Shown piece by piece: positions 12,316-21,096 of a stretch of 21,921 nt of DNA. Position 1 is the stretch's first letter, and each line of letters opens with the position of its first letter. The notes under the pieces are model-generated. The model saw nothing but the letters and a program-made list of their open reading frames with translations. It was not told the DNA's origin and did not search any database. The DNA is taken from the NCBI GenBank assembly GCA_003454605.1, contig DMKD01000362.1:1-21921 (forward strand), in the 5' to 3' direction. Origin of the DNA: Spirochaeta sp. (lineage in GTDB: Bacteria; Spirochaetota; Spirochaetia; UBA9216). The position numbers and the translations under genes were made by a program.

Positions 12316-12345
12316 TGTGGAGTTTCCCGTCTTCCGGAAAACTCC
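12316..12345. repeat. GGAGTTT hairpin after the symporter accessory gene
   Basis: GGAGTTTCCC (12319-12328) and GGAAAACTCC (12336-12345) form a 10-bp stem (one G-T pair) with loop GTCTTCC. No T-tract follows on either side, so it resembles a REP-type hairpin more than an intrinsic terminator. TGTGGAGTTTCC (12316-12327) recurs inverted at 10943-10954, on the other side of the oxidoreductase gene. Confidence 0.5.
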
Positions 12346-12367
12346 GAATTAAATCGCTAAAGGGGAT

Positions 12368-12493
12368 TTAATCATCTTTTTTGTTCAGATTAGCGAGCTG
12401 AGCCTTTGCTCCCTTTACATACCAGAAGATAAGACAGATAGGACCAATTATCGATATAGCCCCCATTATATAACATGTTACATTCCAACCCAT
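12368..12493 (-). CDS. Symporter small accessory protein (41 aa, one membrane helix)
   Basis: The ATG overlaps the symporter stop as TAATG (12495-12491), and TAA ends it at 12368. The 41-aa product starts MGWNVTCYIMGAI and has one hydrophobic helix (about residues 5-26, including SIIGPICLIFWYV) followed by a polar, lysine-containing tail ending NKKDD. Small single-helix proteins encoded directly after sodium:solute symporter genes are a known pattern and I recall them being annotated as symporter small accessory proteins. Placement, coupling and topology support this. Whether it stabilises or modulates the transporter is unknown. Its size is below usual gene-calling cut-offs. Confidence 0.75.
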   Translation of the reverse strand: MGWNVTCYIMGAISIIGPICLIFWYVKGAKAQLANLNKKDD

Positions 12494-14001
12494 TATGCAG
12501 CCTCCTCAACTGTTACTTTACCGACTGCGTTGGCAATCAGATAAATTACAATTACTAACGGTACAATAATAAGAATACCATGTTCCTGCCATAGTTCTAC
12601 ATTTCCGATTCTAACAAGATAGACTTCCCAGTCGTCACTCCATGTCCCGAAGAAATTAGACCATATATACCATATAATTGATGCGGCAAGACCAACACCT
12701 GTTGAAAGTACACCGGCAATCTTTTTAGGTGGTTTTTTACTGAAAGCTCCGAAGTAAACCGGTACAAGTGCTACAGATAAAATGATGGTTGCCTGAAAAA
12801 CCCAGACTTCCATGATGGCATCAAATAAGAAGGTAAGTGCGATTGCGAAAACTGCAGAAGCAAGCATACCGAGCTTTGTCATTCGTTCAACCTGTTCAGA
12901 GGTTGCATCCGGATTGATAACACCCTTGTAGATGTCATAACCGATAACACCGCCTGAAACGAGGAAGTATGAGTCTGCGGTCGACATTGCAGCAGCAAGA
13001 ACACCCGCGAGGAAGACGCCAAGCAGACCAACAGGCAGATACTGACCGCAGATTGCAAAAAGAGCCTGGTTTGCTTCAACTTCGGGGATGATTCCAAGGC
13101 CTATTGCAGCAGCACCGATGATCCCGAGGAAGGTGACACACCAGTCAAAAGAGAGCCACATCGGAACACCGGCTGTAAATGCCTTCTGAATTTCCTTCGG
13201 CCCTGAGGAAGCGAATACCCTCTGGAAAAATGCGGGTTCTGCAAGAACTGCAAATGCAGTAATACCGTAGGAGACAAGCGTCCACGGGCTCAGATAGCCC
13301 GCCCCTGCGCTGAAGAAGTAAGATGCATCCTCTGCGCTTCCGGTCCATTCAATAAGACCTTCGAATACACCTTCGTATCCGCCGATTGCCTTCCATCCGA
13401 TAATCAGAGCAATACCGACTGTAATCATCATCGAGATAAACTGGATGAAGTCCGTCATTGTTACTGCCCATAAACCACCGGTCCAGGTGTATACCAGTAC
13501 GAGAACTGCACCGATAAGAGTGCCGATCCAGATTGGCATGCCGGTAATAAGGTTAAGGATGAAACCGATACCCATCATCTCCATTGTATTCGTTGAATAC
13601 AGGAATGCGGCTATAGAAGTGAAAACTCCTGTCGTTTTGCCATATTTCTTAAAGGCAATTTCCTGCATAGTTGTACCGTCAGGAAATATTTCCTTAAACT
13701 TCGGTGCTAGAATGGCCATAACTACATAAAGCGCCGTATACGGCAGCGAATACGCGAAGAAGGCTGATACACCTTCATAAAATCCAACCTCTGATGTTCC
13801 GAATAAGGTATCAAGTCCATAAAATGTTGATACCAGAGTTCCTACCAGAAGCGGTGCTGTGAGTGAGCGTCCGGCCATGAAATAATCATCAAATCCCTGC
13901 TGTTTTTTGGAAAAATAAAATCCTACAAACAGCATGAAAGCGATGTAAATCAAGACTATTGCCCAGTCAACTACGTGTAATTGAACTACTGCGTTTCCCA
14001 A
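12493..14001 (-). CDS. Sodium:solute symporter (SSF family)
   Basis: An inner-membrane Na+-coupled symporter with about 13 helices (502 aa). It starts with the SSF first helix VVDWAIVLIYIAFMLFVG, then FDDYFMAGRSLTAPLLVGTL (SSF substrate-site helix), GGLWAVTMTDFIQF and GVLAAAMSTADSYFLVSGGV (the signature containing a Na+-site Ser/Thr pair). I place the start at TTG 14001 because GGAGG sits 8 nt upstream; an in-frame ATG at 14016 overlaps that Shine-Dalgarno and one at 14043 has none. Substrate is unknown; the family includes proline, pantothenate and other carboxylate or amino acid carriers. The 41-aa accessory gene follows with a 1-nt overlap. Confidence 0.88.
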   Translation of the reverse strand: MGNAVVQLHVVDWAIVLIYIAFMLFVGFYFSKKQQGFDDYFMAGRSLTAPLLVGTLVSTFYGLDTLFGTSEVGFYEGVSAFFAYSLPYTALYVVMAILAPKFKEIFPDGTTMQEIAFKKYGKTTGVFTSIAAFLYSTNTMEMMGIGFILNLITGMPIWIGTLIGAVLVLVYTWTGGLWAVTMTDFIQFISMMITVGIALIIGWKAIGGYEGVFEGLIEWTGSAEDASYFFSAGAGYLSPWTLVSYGITAFAVLAEPAFFQRVFASSGPKEIQKAFTAGVPMWLSFDWCVTFLGIIGAAAIGLGIIPEVEANQALFAICGQYLPVGLLGVFLAGVLAAAMSTADSYFLVSGGVIGYDIYKGVINPDATSEQVERMTKLGMLASAVFAIALTFLFDAIMEVWVFQATIILSVALVPVYFGAFSKKPPKKIAGVLSTGVGLAASIIWYIWSNFFGTWSDDWEVYLVRIGNVELWQEHGILIIVPLVIVIYLIANAVGKVTVEEAA

Positions 14002-14114
14002 TCTCTTCTCCTCCATTATTTTATAGTTTGCACATACATTCAATCTATTAGCGATAACTCTGCTCTATCACTGCAATGCTACCTAACTAAAAAAATGATA
14101 TACAACTTTACTTA

Positions 14115-14143
14115 ATTCTAAATCCGTATTTTCATATTTGCAA
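14115..14143 (-). promoter_or_regulatory. Promoter of the symporter-accessory operon
   Basis: On the minus strand TTGCAA (14143-14138) and TAGAAT (14120-14115) are 17 nt apart. Transcription near 14108 gives a leader of about 105 nt before the TTG start; I saw no convincing riboswitch in that leader. Confidence 0.6.
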
Positions 14144-14165
14144 GATGAAATTTACTCAGAAATGC

Positions 14166-14186
14166 AAAAAAGGATGATTAATCCTT
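14166..14186 (-). terminator. Terminator downstream of the aminotransferase gene
   Basis: On the minus strand AAGGAT (14186-14181) pairs with ATCCTT (14175-14170) around TAATC, followed by T-rich sequence (14171-14166). It insulates the symporter promoter from the aminotransferase transcript. Confidence 0.6.
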
Positions 14187-14239
14187 GAATTTCCGATAAA
14201 TTTTGTTTGTTTATTCACTCAATGAAAATATCGAAATAT

Positions 14240-14274
14240 AAGACGGCCTGTAAACGAGTGTTGCAGACCGTCTT
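14240..14274 (-). terminator. Hairpin just after the aminotransferase stop
   Basis: AAGACGG-C-CTG (14240-14250) pairs with CAG-A-CCGTCTT (14264-14274), an 11-position stem with one mismatch and a 13-nt loop, 8 nt from the stop codon. The T-tract is weak, so it may protect the mRNA 3' end as well as help termination. Confidence 0.5.
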
Positions 14275-14281
14275 ATTCTAA

Positions 14282-15583
14282 TTAACTAATAACTTCTTTA
14301 ACAGCCTCTTCAAAAACACCAAGAACAAAGTCGGCATCTTCATCTGTATGACATGATGAGATGAACCACGGTTCCCGTGAATCGTAGTCAGGCATAACAC
14401 CCTTTTCAATACACTTATGAATAATTGCATTATAGGTATCATGATCTCCGTCTGCCCAGTGTTTGTATTCTTTACAAACAGGCTCTTCGGTAAATACGAT
14501 TCCGGGCATTGCATCAGGACCCTGAATTACGTAAGGAACACCGGTTGCATCAAGAATCTTCTTCCAGCCTGCCCTCAGTTTCTTTCCGTGAGCATCAACT
14601 TTGTCAAGCTCTCCTGCAACGATCAGGTCGAGGACCTTGTCAGCTGCTGCCATTGAAGCAACATTGGAACCGTAGGTTCCGCCATGGGGGATCTTACCGG
14701 GGCCAACTTCACCCATGATATGTTTCTGTCCACCTATTGCAGCAACGGGAAATCCGTTACCAAGACATTTAGCATAGGTAACTATGTCAGCTTTAATGTT
14801 GAAATATTCCTGAGCTCCGCCCTTGGCAATTCTGAATCCGGTTTTAACCTCATCCATTATCATAACGATGCCATATTTATCACACTGCTCGCGTACAAAC
14901 TCTAAAAAGCCGTCCTGAGGCATGATTGAAGCCTGATTTCCAAGAAGCGGCTCGATGATAATACATGCAATCTCCTGCCAGCGTTCTTTCAGCTTCTTTT
15001 CAAGAACTTCCTTGTTATTGAAAGGAAGTGAATACATCAAATCACCGACTGATCTGGGAATACCTGAACCCTGAGGAACAAGAAAGGGTGAGTTTATATA
15101 ACCGACCCCGGAAGTCGGGGGATAGGTGTTCCAGAGTGAATAATCATGAAATCCATGATATGCACCGTCGAATTTCAGAACTTTGTCACGACCGGTAAAA
15201 GCTCTTGCAATTCTCATGGCCCCCATTGTCGCTTCTGTTCCTGTGTTTGACATTCTGACAAGGTCAACACCGGTGAGCTTCTTAATCTTTTCAGCAACTC
15301 TGATTTCATACTCATTGGTCATGGCAAAACAGTTGCCAATTTTCATTGCTTCGGTAATATGATCTGAGATCTCCTGTCTGGCATGTCCAAGAACAACAGG
15401 TCCGAATCCGAGTCTGTAGTCGACATAGCGCTTATCATCCTGATCCCATAGATATGCACCCTCACCTCTTTTGGCTACAAGGGTTGCATCATCACCCCAA
15501 TATCGAAAATTGGAGGAAACTCCTCCGGGAATGGACTGTGCTGCCCTGTCAAACATGGCTTTGCTTTTTTGTCCGCTTTTCAT
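14282..15583 (-). CDS. Class III PLP aminotransferase, glutamate-1-semialdehyde aminomutase-like
   Basis: A 433-aa fold-type I PLP enzyme. It resembles HemL from start to end: FDRAAQSIPGGVSS (11-24), SNTGTEATMGAMRIARAFTG (112-131), KFDGAYHG (137-144), MDEVKTGFR (243-251, Asp244 for the pyridine nitrogen) and AKCLGNGFPVAA (271-282, Lys272 the likely Schiff-base lysine). HemL makes 5-aminolevulinate, but no other tetrapyrrole gene is nearby. The symporter, the saccharopine-dehydrogenase-like enzyme and the large regulator around it suggest a catabolic aminotransferase or aminomutase acting on an imported amino compound. Start ATG 15583 has GAGAGG 8-9 nt upstream. It is transcribed divergently from the regulator gene. 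Confidence 0.85.
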   Translation of the reverse strand: MKSGQKSKAMFDRAAQSIPGGVSSNFRYWGDDATLVAKRGEGAYLWDQDDKRYVDYRLGFGPVVLGHARQEISDHITEAMKIGNCFAMTNEYEIRVAEKIKKLTGVDLVRMSNTGTEATMGAMRIARAFTGRDKVLKFDGAYHGFHDYSLWNTYPPTSGVGYINSPFLVPQGSGIPRSVGDLMYSLPFNNKEVLEKKLKERWQEIACIIIEPLLGNQASIMPQDGFLEFVREQCDKYGIVMIMDEVKTGFRIAKGGAQEYFNIKADIVTYAKCLGNGFPVAAIGGQKHIMGEVGPGKIPHGGTYGSNVASMAAADKVLDLIVAGELDKVDAHGKKLRAGWKKILDATGVPYVIQGPDAMPGIVFTEEPVCKEYKHWADGDHDTYNAIIHKCIEKGVMPDYDSREPWFISSCHTDEDADFVLGVFEEAVKEVIS

Positions 15584-15716
15584 TTTATATACCTCTCTAA
15601 TGAAATAATATGTTGTGTTTTGTAACTATTTATACAATAATGTACTGTCACGGATCTGACTGCAGAATAACAAACGCCTGTTATAAACTATTTTATTAAA
15701 AGATAATGGAGAATTT

Positions 15717-18700
15717 ATGCCGTTTTCAAAAGAATATCAGCCTCCGGAGCTGAATAAAGTTCAGCCGAGATCAAGACTTTATCGTTTTTTTGAGGATAAA
15801 AAGGTAGTAATAATTGAAGCAGGTCCTGGTATGGGAAAATCAGCCGCGGCCTATGATTTTATAACCAATGAAGGCAAAAAGTGTGTTTGGCACCGTATTC
15901 AGAAGCAGGATACAAACTACAGGATCTTTATTGAACGTCTTGAGAAGGTTCTCTACGCATTCCTGAAGGACCTGCAGTGGAGAAAGAAGGTGGTATCTGA
16001 TTCTCAACCTCCGGCTGAGATTGCTGATAGATTCTGTGAAGAAATTATAGATAAACTCCCTGACGATCTCTATCTGATTTTTGAAGACTTTGAATATATT
16101 AACAGAGCACCCGAGACCTGTACCGTTATCGAAAAAATATTGGAACATCTCTCAAAGAAAATCAATATTATAATTCTTACCCGCAATACTCCCAATATTT
16201 CACTGGCAAAAGTCAGGTCACGAAAAGAACTTACCGAGCTTAAAAACAGAGACCTTGCATTCACAAGAGACGATATTCACAGCCTCATCTATGATCTCTA
16301 TGATATGAGTCTGGATACTATCGTATTAGAAAGACTGATAGAGGTAACCGAGGGCTGGATAACAGCGATAATCTATCTGCTGGAGAAAATCTGCTGTATA
16401 AGCAGGAAGGAACGCGAGCATCTTCTGGAAGACTTCCTGGTGAAACAGTCAATTCCCGAGATCGATGACTATTTTGCTACCCAGATTATGCCTAACCTCA
16501 CATCGGAGCTCAGTGAAACTATCACTAAACTAAGTGTGTCCGACAACTTCACTCCTCATTTAATCGAAGTGGTTTCAGGAAAAAGCGGTTTCCAGATGGT
16601 CAAAGATCTGCAGAGAATGAATCTGTTTATTTCAGTAAGTGATCCTGCCACCTATCATTATACTTTCAACCCGATATTCCGCGAATTTCTTCATTCCAGG
16701 TTCTCCGAATTTGAAACTGAACAGATAAAAGATTGCCTGTCGAATATTGCCGAATATTACCTTGAAGAAGATAACATCAGTTCTGCCGTTGAATTCCTCT
16801 GTAAGGCTGAACTCTACGATGAGGCAAAGGAAAAGCTGATATCTTACGCCGAAGATCTGATAAAAAACAATGAATACGAATCAATAAATAAAATTCTTTC
16901 ATTTTTCCCGTCCGGGATGCAGGAAGAGGATCCATACCTTGCATATTACAATGCTATAGTAAACAACCTCATGCAGCCTGAAACCTCCCGCAGACAGCTG
17001 CTCAAGCTGCTGTATATATTCAGTAATTCGGATGACCACGACCGTGAAGCCTCGATATATTCTGTGCTGCTGACAAACTATTTCTTTTTCCAGACGAATG
17101 CCGAAACAGTCGGCAGCATCATCAACATGGCCGAAGAATTCCTGTTGAATAAGGGCAGTGAAATCTCTGTAGAGCAGAAAGAGCTTCTAACTGCATTAAT
17201 TCCTCTAGGGCAGTGGTGGACGGGAGCCTCGCGTGAAAAAGCATTCGAGATTGCTCTCAGGGCTGAAGAGACATCAAACCGGCTCCATAATGAAGAAGCT
17301 TTTCTATGTTCAAGGCTTGTACTTTCCAAGATTTACATAGCTCGAGGCGAGTTTAACAGTGCAAAGAGCCTGCTGCTTAAAACAGAAAACCTTTTCACCG
17401 AAGGCTCATTTCATCTTTATAAACAATATCAGAGCCTTTCAAGTTTTTATCTTGGTGATACCTATTTCTACTACGGTGAAATCTCGACTGCGATATCACA
17501 GATTCATAAAGCTCTGTCATCTTCAGGAGCTGAGTTTGCATTTCGACCCTATCTGGAACTTAATCTCGTTTATTACAACCTGTATCTTAATAATTTCGAG
17601 AAGGCTGATACCCTTTATGAACAGCTGAGGGAGAGAAATCCGGGTGAAAATCTATACCTGAAATATAACTATGATTTTCTATTTGAAATGCTCATATCCT
17701 ACCGCAGCAGGAATAAGCACAGAGCAAAATACTACTGTAACCGTCTTCTAGAACCGGATAATAATAAGCTCATGCGAACTGATTTTCCGTTCAGCATGCT
17801 TGCTCTGACCGAAGTAAGCCTCTATACAGAAGGAGCGGAACGCAGTAATGAGATACTCACATTACTTTTCGACGAACTAAATGAAGAGGAATACCCCTAC
17901 CCCTATGCAACCGCCGCAGCTCTCAAAGGATATATAAATCATAAATCCGGGGTAAAAGCTGAGGCTAAAAAATGGTTCAAGCAGATGGAGAAGACTGTAA
18001 AGGAGAATAAGTATACCAATCTTGATATCTGTTCTCCTGAACTTCTGCGTGAAATAGCCGAGATCAGCAAAAGCGACATTTTCGGTACCTTCCCGCGACT
18101 CAGACACGATAAAGAGTATGAAAAGATGTCTGCTTCCCAGTATGAACTTGAGATAACTACCCTTGGCGGATTCAGCGTTTTAGTAAAGGGTGAAGAAATC
18201 TCAGCTGATATCCTCGGCGGACAAAAGAGAGTCATGGATCTTCTGAAACTAATGATAGTCTACCGTAAAACAGGCATCATGAAAGAACGCATCTACGAGC
18301 TTTTCTGGCCGCGTTATTCATACAAAAGCGCGCGTGACAACCTGAATACAATAATATACCGGCTGCGCAAGCTTTTGAATAATAAAGATGATTTTCTCTA
18401 CACCGATATCAATTCCATCAGATTCAAAGAAAATACAGTAATAACCGATGCCGATAGATTTTTGGATTATATCAACTTGGGAACCGAGGCCGAAAACAGC
18501 GGTAATCATGAGGTATCACTTCGGATGTACCGCTCTGCTATCGAAATCTATAAAGGTGACTTTCTTGAGAATGATCTCTATTATGACTTCATTCGCGACG
18601 AACGGGAAAGCCTGCGTTCAAAGTTCCGTTCGCTTCTGTTTCAAATGATTATCCTTTCATTAAATTCGGCCGATTTCCGGGATGCTCTTGAATGGGCTAA

Positions 18701-18932
18701 ACAGCTGGTAGATGCTGATCCTCTATGCGAGCCGGCATACCGGATGCTTATGATAGCAAGCTCAGCGGTGGGCAACCGCAGTGAAATACCCCGGTTGTTT
18801 GATAAACTGAATAAGAAATTGCAGGCCTATTACAAGGTTACTGCAGATGAAAAAACGGTTATCCTGAAAGACAAGCTTCTCGGAGGAACTTCACCCGATG
18901 AATCAATGTGGCGGTCCGAAACAATAATCTGA
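15717..18932 (+). CDS. Large MalT-like STAND regulator with C-terminal winged helix and BTAD
   Basis: A 1071-aa cytosolic transcription regulator. Residues 1-330: NTPase with Walker A GPGMGKS (36-42), Walker B YLIFEDFE (119-126) and a MalT-like tail with IIILTRNTP and VTEGWITAIIYL. Residues about 340-800: helical TPR-like repeats, the usual inducer- or protein-binding arm. Residues about 808-900: OmpR-type winged helix (LEITTLGGFSVLVKGEEIS, ELFWPRYSYKSARDNLNTII). Residues about 905-1060: bacterial transcriptional activator domain (BTAD) with PLCEPAYRMLMI. The order ATPase, TPR, DNA binding follows MalT but swaps the LuxR helix for wHTH-BTAD; AfsR/SARP regulators have these at the N-terminus. 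The divergent aminotransferase gene (133-bp gap) and nearby transporter are likely targets. Start ATG follows TGGAGAATTT. Confidence 0.88.
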   Translation: MPFSKEYQPPELNKVQPRSRLYRFFEDKKVVIIEAGPGMGKSAAAYDFITNEGKKCVWHRIQKQDTNYRIFIERLEKVLYAFLKDLQWRKKVVSDSQPPAEIADRFCEEIIDKLPDDLYLIFEDFEYINRAPETCTVIEKILEHLSKKINIIILTRNTPNISLAKVRSRKELTELKNRDLAFTRDDIHSLIYDLYDMSLDTIVLERLIEVTEGWITAIIYLLEKICCISRKEREHLLEDFLVKQSIPEIDDYFATQIMPNLTSELSETITKLSVSDNFTPHLIEVVSGKSGFQMVKDLQRMNLFISVSDPATYHYTFNPIFREFLHSRFSEFETEQIKDCLSNIAEYYLEEDNISSAVEFLCKAELYDEAKEKLISYAEDLIKNNEYESINKILSFFPSGMQEEDPYLAYYNAIVNNLMQPETSRRQLLKLLYIFSNSDDHDREASIYSVLLTNYFFFQTNAETVGSIINMAEEFLLNKGSEISVEQKELLTALIPLGQWWTGASREKAFEIALRAEETSNRLHNEEAFLCSRLVLSKIYIARGEFNSAKSLLLKTENLFTEGSFHLYKQYQSLSSFYLGDTYFYYGEISTAISQIHKALSSSGAEFAFRPYLELNLVYYNLYLNNFEKADTLYEQLRERNPGENLYLKYNYDFLFEMLISYRSRNKHRAKYYCNRLLEPDNNKLMRTDFPFSMLALTEVSLYTEGAERSNEILTLLFDELNEEEYPYPYATAAALKGYINHKSGVKAEAKKWFKQMEKTVKENKYTNLDICSPELLREIAEISKSDIFGTFPRLRHDKEYEKMSASQYELEITTLGGFSVLVKGEEISADILGGQKRVMDLLKLMIVYRKTGIMKERIYELFWPRYSYKSARDNLNTIIYRLRKLLNNKDDFLYTDINSIRFKENTVITDADRFLDYINLGTEAENSGNHEVSLRMYRSAIEIYKGDFLENDLYYDFIRDERESLRSKFRSLLFQMIILSLNSADFRDALEWAKQLVDADPLCEPAYRMLMIASSAVGNRSEIPRLFDKLNKKLQAYYKVTADEKTVILKDKLLGGTSPDESMWRSETII

Positions 18933-19013
18933 CCGGCAACCGAGACAGAATCACCAGAGAAAATTGCTCAGAAGACTTCGAAAATTTTTGCAGGGCAATA
19001 TAGCCCACCGACA

Positions 19014-21017
19014 TTAGAGTGCAGACAGTTTTTGTTTCAGCTCTGCAACTGTATCCTGTTTCAGCTTGAGACGGGCTTTTAACTGAGTGATAAAATCATT
19101 ACTGTCCTCTTCACCCCGAACCGCATTGAAATCCTGTCGACGCTCCTCGTCGCCGCCGTCTATACCGAAGCCAACCATAGCAGTGGCGCTGAATTCCTTG
19201 CGGGCGTCATTACAGCGCAGTTCATCAAGATCCTCAACTGCCTTAATCCAATCAGTAAGGATATTTATTATATCATCGACGGTAAACTCGCTGCTTCTCT
19301 TTCCTAATACCGTCTCCAGGCGCTGGCTCATCCAGGCAATTTCATAGTGACTGTAGTTCTTGTGCATCTGACGGAATCCGCCGCTCACGTCTTCAAGACT
19401 TGTGATTCGCCCTTCTTCTATTGCCTCAAAAAGCTGATTTAATGCTCCTTCAGGAATAATGAGCCCTGCAATATCCAGCCATCTGCCGCAGCCATAATCA
19501 TCGCATGATGTAAACAGGTCTCTTAAGTCGCCGATTGAGTTAAAACCGTTTCTCTGCAGCAGAGAGACGAGTACATTACCTGTGAAACGTCTGATACCAA
19601 GGTCATAGTATTTTATACCCTTGTCCAGAGCAGCCCGGGTGATTTTCACACCGTTATGATAGTACTTCTGGGTTGCGGTACCGGCTTCCTCCTCCAACTT
19701 TTCAAGAAGGGCTTTACCGTTAACCATTTTCTGTACTGTATAGGGAGTGAGCAGGTAGAATGTAAGGAGATCAAGTTTATCGCTGCCCTTACGGCGATCA
19801 CGCCGCGGCCACTTTTTAGAATCACGCACGGTACCCACACTCTTGATGTTTACTCCCGGAACAAGGACGCTCTCATCATTCTCCTCAATCAGATAGCTAA
19901 AGGGGAAATCTGCAGTGTCTGATTTTGCATTGTGACGCCCCATTACCAGAGTGAATGCGCCTATCCGTGCAGGAAAACTGATGTATGAATTGGATGTAGT
20001 TTTTGTTCCGCGTTCAAGAATACCCTGATGAACCGGTCCGAGCTTATACATATGATTGCTTTGATTAGAACCGGAGCCGGCGTTAATAAATGAATATAAT
20101 CCTGCAATAAGAAGAGTCGATTTATGATGGGTTACAGTGTAGGGACCCGCAAATATAGAGCAGGCCTCGCCATGAAATCCGCCGCAGTTTGCGAAAAAGA
20201 CGGAATTCTCAGCTGAATACTGCTTTGACAGCTCTGTGCCCTGCCCGATAAAGCAATGCTCTATTATTACCCCGTCGGTAACACTGCAGCCGGATGCCAT
20301 AATAAAGTCATCGGCAATGACACCGGCGCCTACCCTTGTCGGAGCCTCAGCGCTGCTGTTAACCGTACCATTGTTGAGCCTTACAATTCCGATGATCTGG
20401 GCAGAAGGGCCTACCTTCACGTCTGAAATATGTCCACAGTTGGAGATATGTGCTCCGGTTCCAATAACTCCCCGGTCGGTCCGGACTGAATCACAGTAAG
20501 CATCTATCATTCCCCTGAGCTTATCGAGAAGAAGATCTTTATGCCGGTAGAGTGCGATGATGTAGGCTTCATGCGCAGACAACCTGTCATATATTGGTAC
20601 TTCACGCCCGCCGCCTTCATTTATAACCGAGGCAAGTACACCATTGCCAAAGGCAACCGGACCGGTGACCTCCAAAGTGTTCATTCCGTCGATTACAACA
20701 CCATCTTCTATATTATAGTTCGATATATAATTGGAGACGTTCCTGATATATACATTGTTTCCAATGATGCAGTTATGGATAGCGGAATTATATATTCCGC
20801 ATTTTCGGCTGATACCGCTTACAGAATCGACGCGGCCATCCATAATACCGAGCATGATATCACCGTAGAATGCGACATTCTTGAACCGCTCGGGGATAAA
20901 ACCTTCCGGCACTGTAATCCTGTCCCATTCTTCGCAGACACAGCCGCGGTTCTGCATTATATCAATCTCATCGGTTTTGAGATTTCTGAATTGACTTTCA
21001 AAGCTTTGTTTTTTCAT
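19014..21017 (-). CDS. DUF4954-family left-handed beta-helix protein
   Basis: A 667-aa soluble protein. Residues about 45-350 carry imperfect hexapeptide repeats of a left-handed beta-helix (for example SAIHNCIIGNNVYIRNVSNY, NIEDGVVIDGMN, GVIGTGAHISNCGHISDVKV, GVIADDFIMASGCSVTDGVI), as in sugar-nucleotide acyl- and nucleotidyltransferases. HHKSTLLIAGLYSFINAG and NQSNHMYKLGPVHQG follow, then a helical C-terminal half (SKKWPRRDRRKGSDKLDLLT onward) with a coiled C-end. This layout is what I know as DUF4954, frequent in spirochaetes and Bacteroidetes and of unproven activity. It lies 79 nt downstream of the mannose-1-phosphate guanylyltransferase gene on the same strand, suggesting a sugar-nucleotide role. 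A TATAAT at 21050-21045 may give it its own promoter; no good Shine-Dalgarno is seen. Confidence 0.8.
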   Translation of the reverse strand: MKKQSFESQFRNLKTDEIDIMQNRGCVCEEWDRITVPEGFIPERFKNVAFYGDIMLGIMDGRVDSVSGISRKCGIYNSAIHNCIIGNNVYIRNVSNYISNYNIEDGVVIDGMNTLEVTGPVAFGNGVLASVINEGGGREVPIYDRLSAHEAYIIALYRHKDLLLDKLRGMIDAYCDSVRTDRGVIGTGAHISNCGHISDVKVGPSAQIIGIVRLNNGTVNSSAEAPTRVGAGVIADDFIMASGCSVTDGVIIEHCFIGQGTELSKQYSAENSVFFANCGGFHGEACSIFAGPYTVTHHKSTLLIAGLYSFINAGSGSNQSNHMYKLGPVHQGILERGTKTTSNSYISFPARIGAFTLVMGRHNAKSDTADFPFSYLIEENDESVLVPGVNIKSVGTVRDSKKWPRRDRRKGSDKLDLLTFYLLTPYTVQKMVNGKALLEKLEEEAGTATQKYYHNGVKITRAALDKGIKYYDLGIRRFTGNVLVSLLQRNGFNSIGDLRDLFTSCDDYGCGRWLDIAGLIIPEGALNQLFEAIEEGRITSLEDVSGGFRQMHKNYSHYEIAWMSQRLETVLGKRSSEFTVDDIINILTDWIKAVEDLDELRCNDARKEFSATAMVGFGIDGGDEERRQDFNAVRGEEDSNDFITQLKARLKLKQDTVAELKQKLSAL

Positions 21018-21096
21018 ACGGTTTTTCCCATATTAGTTTCGGTGATTATAATATAAATACCACTTAACTATCGGTAATTCAAGTCATGCAAAGCAG

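Noticed and set aside
15584..15716. Promoters in the divergent aminotransferase/regulator gap
   Set aside because: Several AT-rich -10-like words but no pair with acceptable spacing; a TTGTA/TACAA repeat (15619-15637 area) is too short to call an operator.
18933..19013. Terminator between the regulator and the DUF4954 gene
   Set aside because: Only a 4-bp GGGC/GCCC stem with no adjacent T-tract; not convincing.
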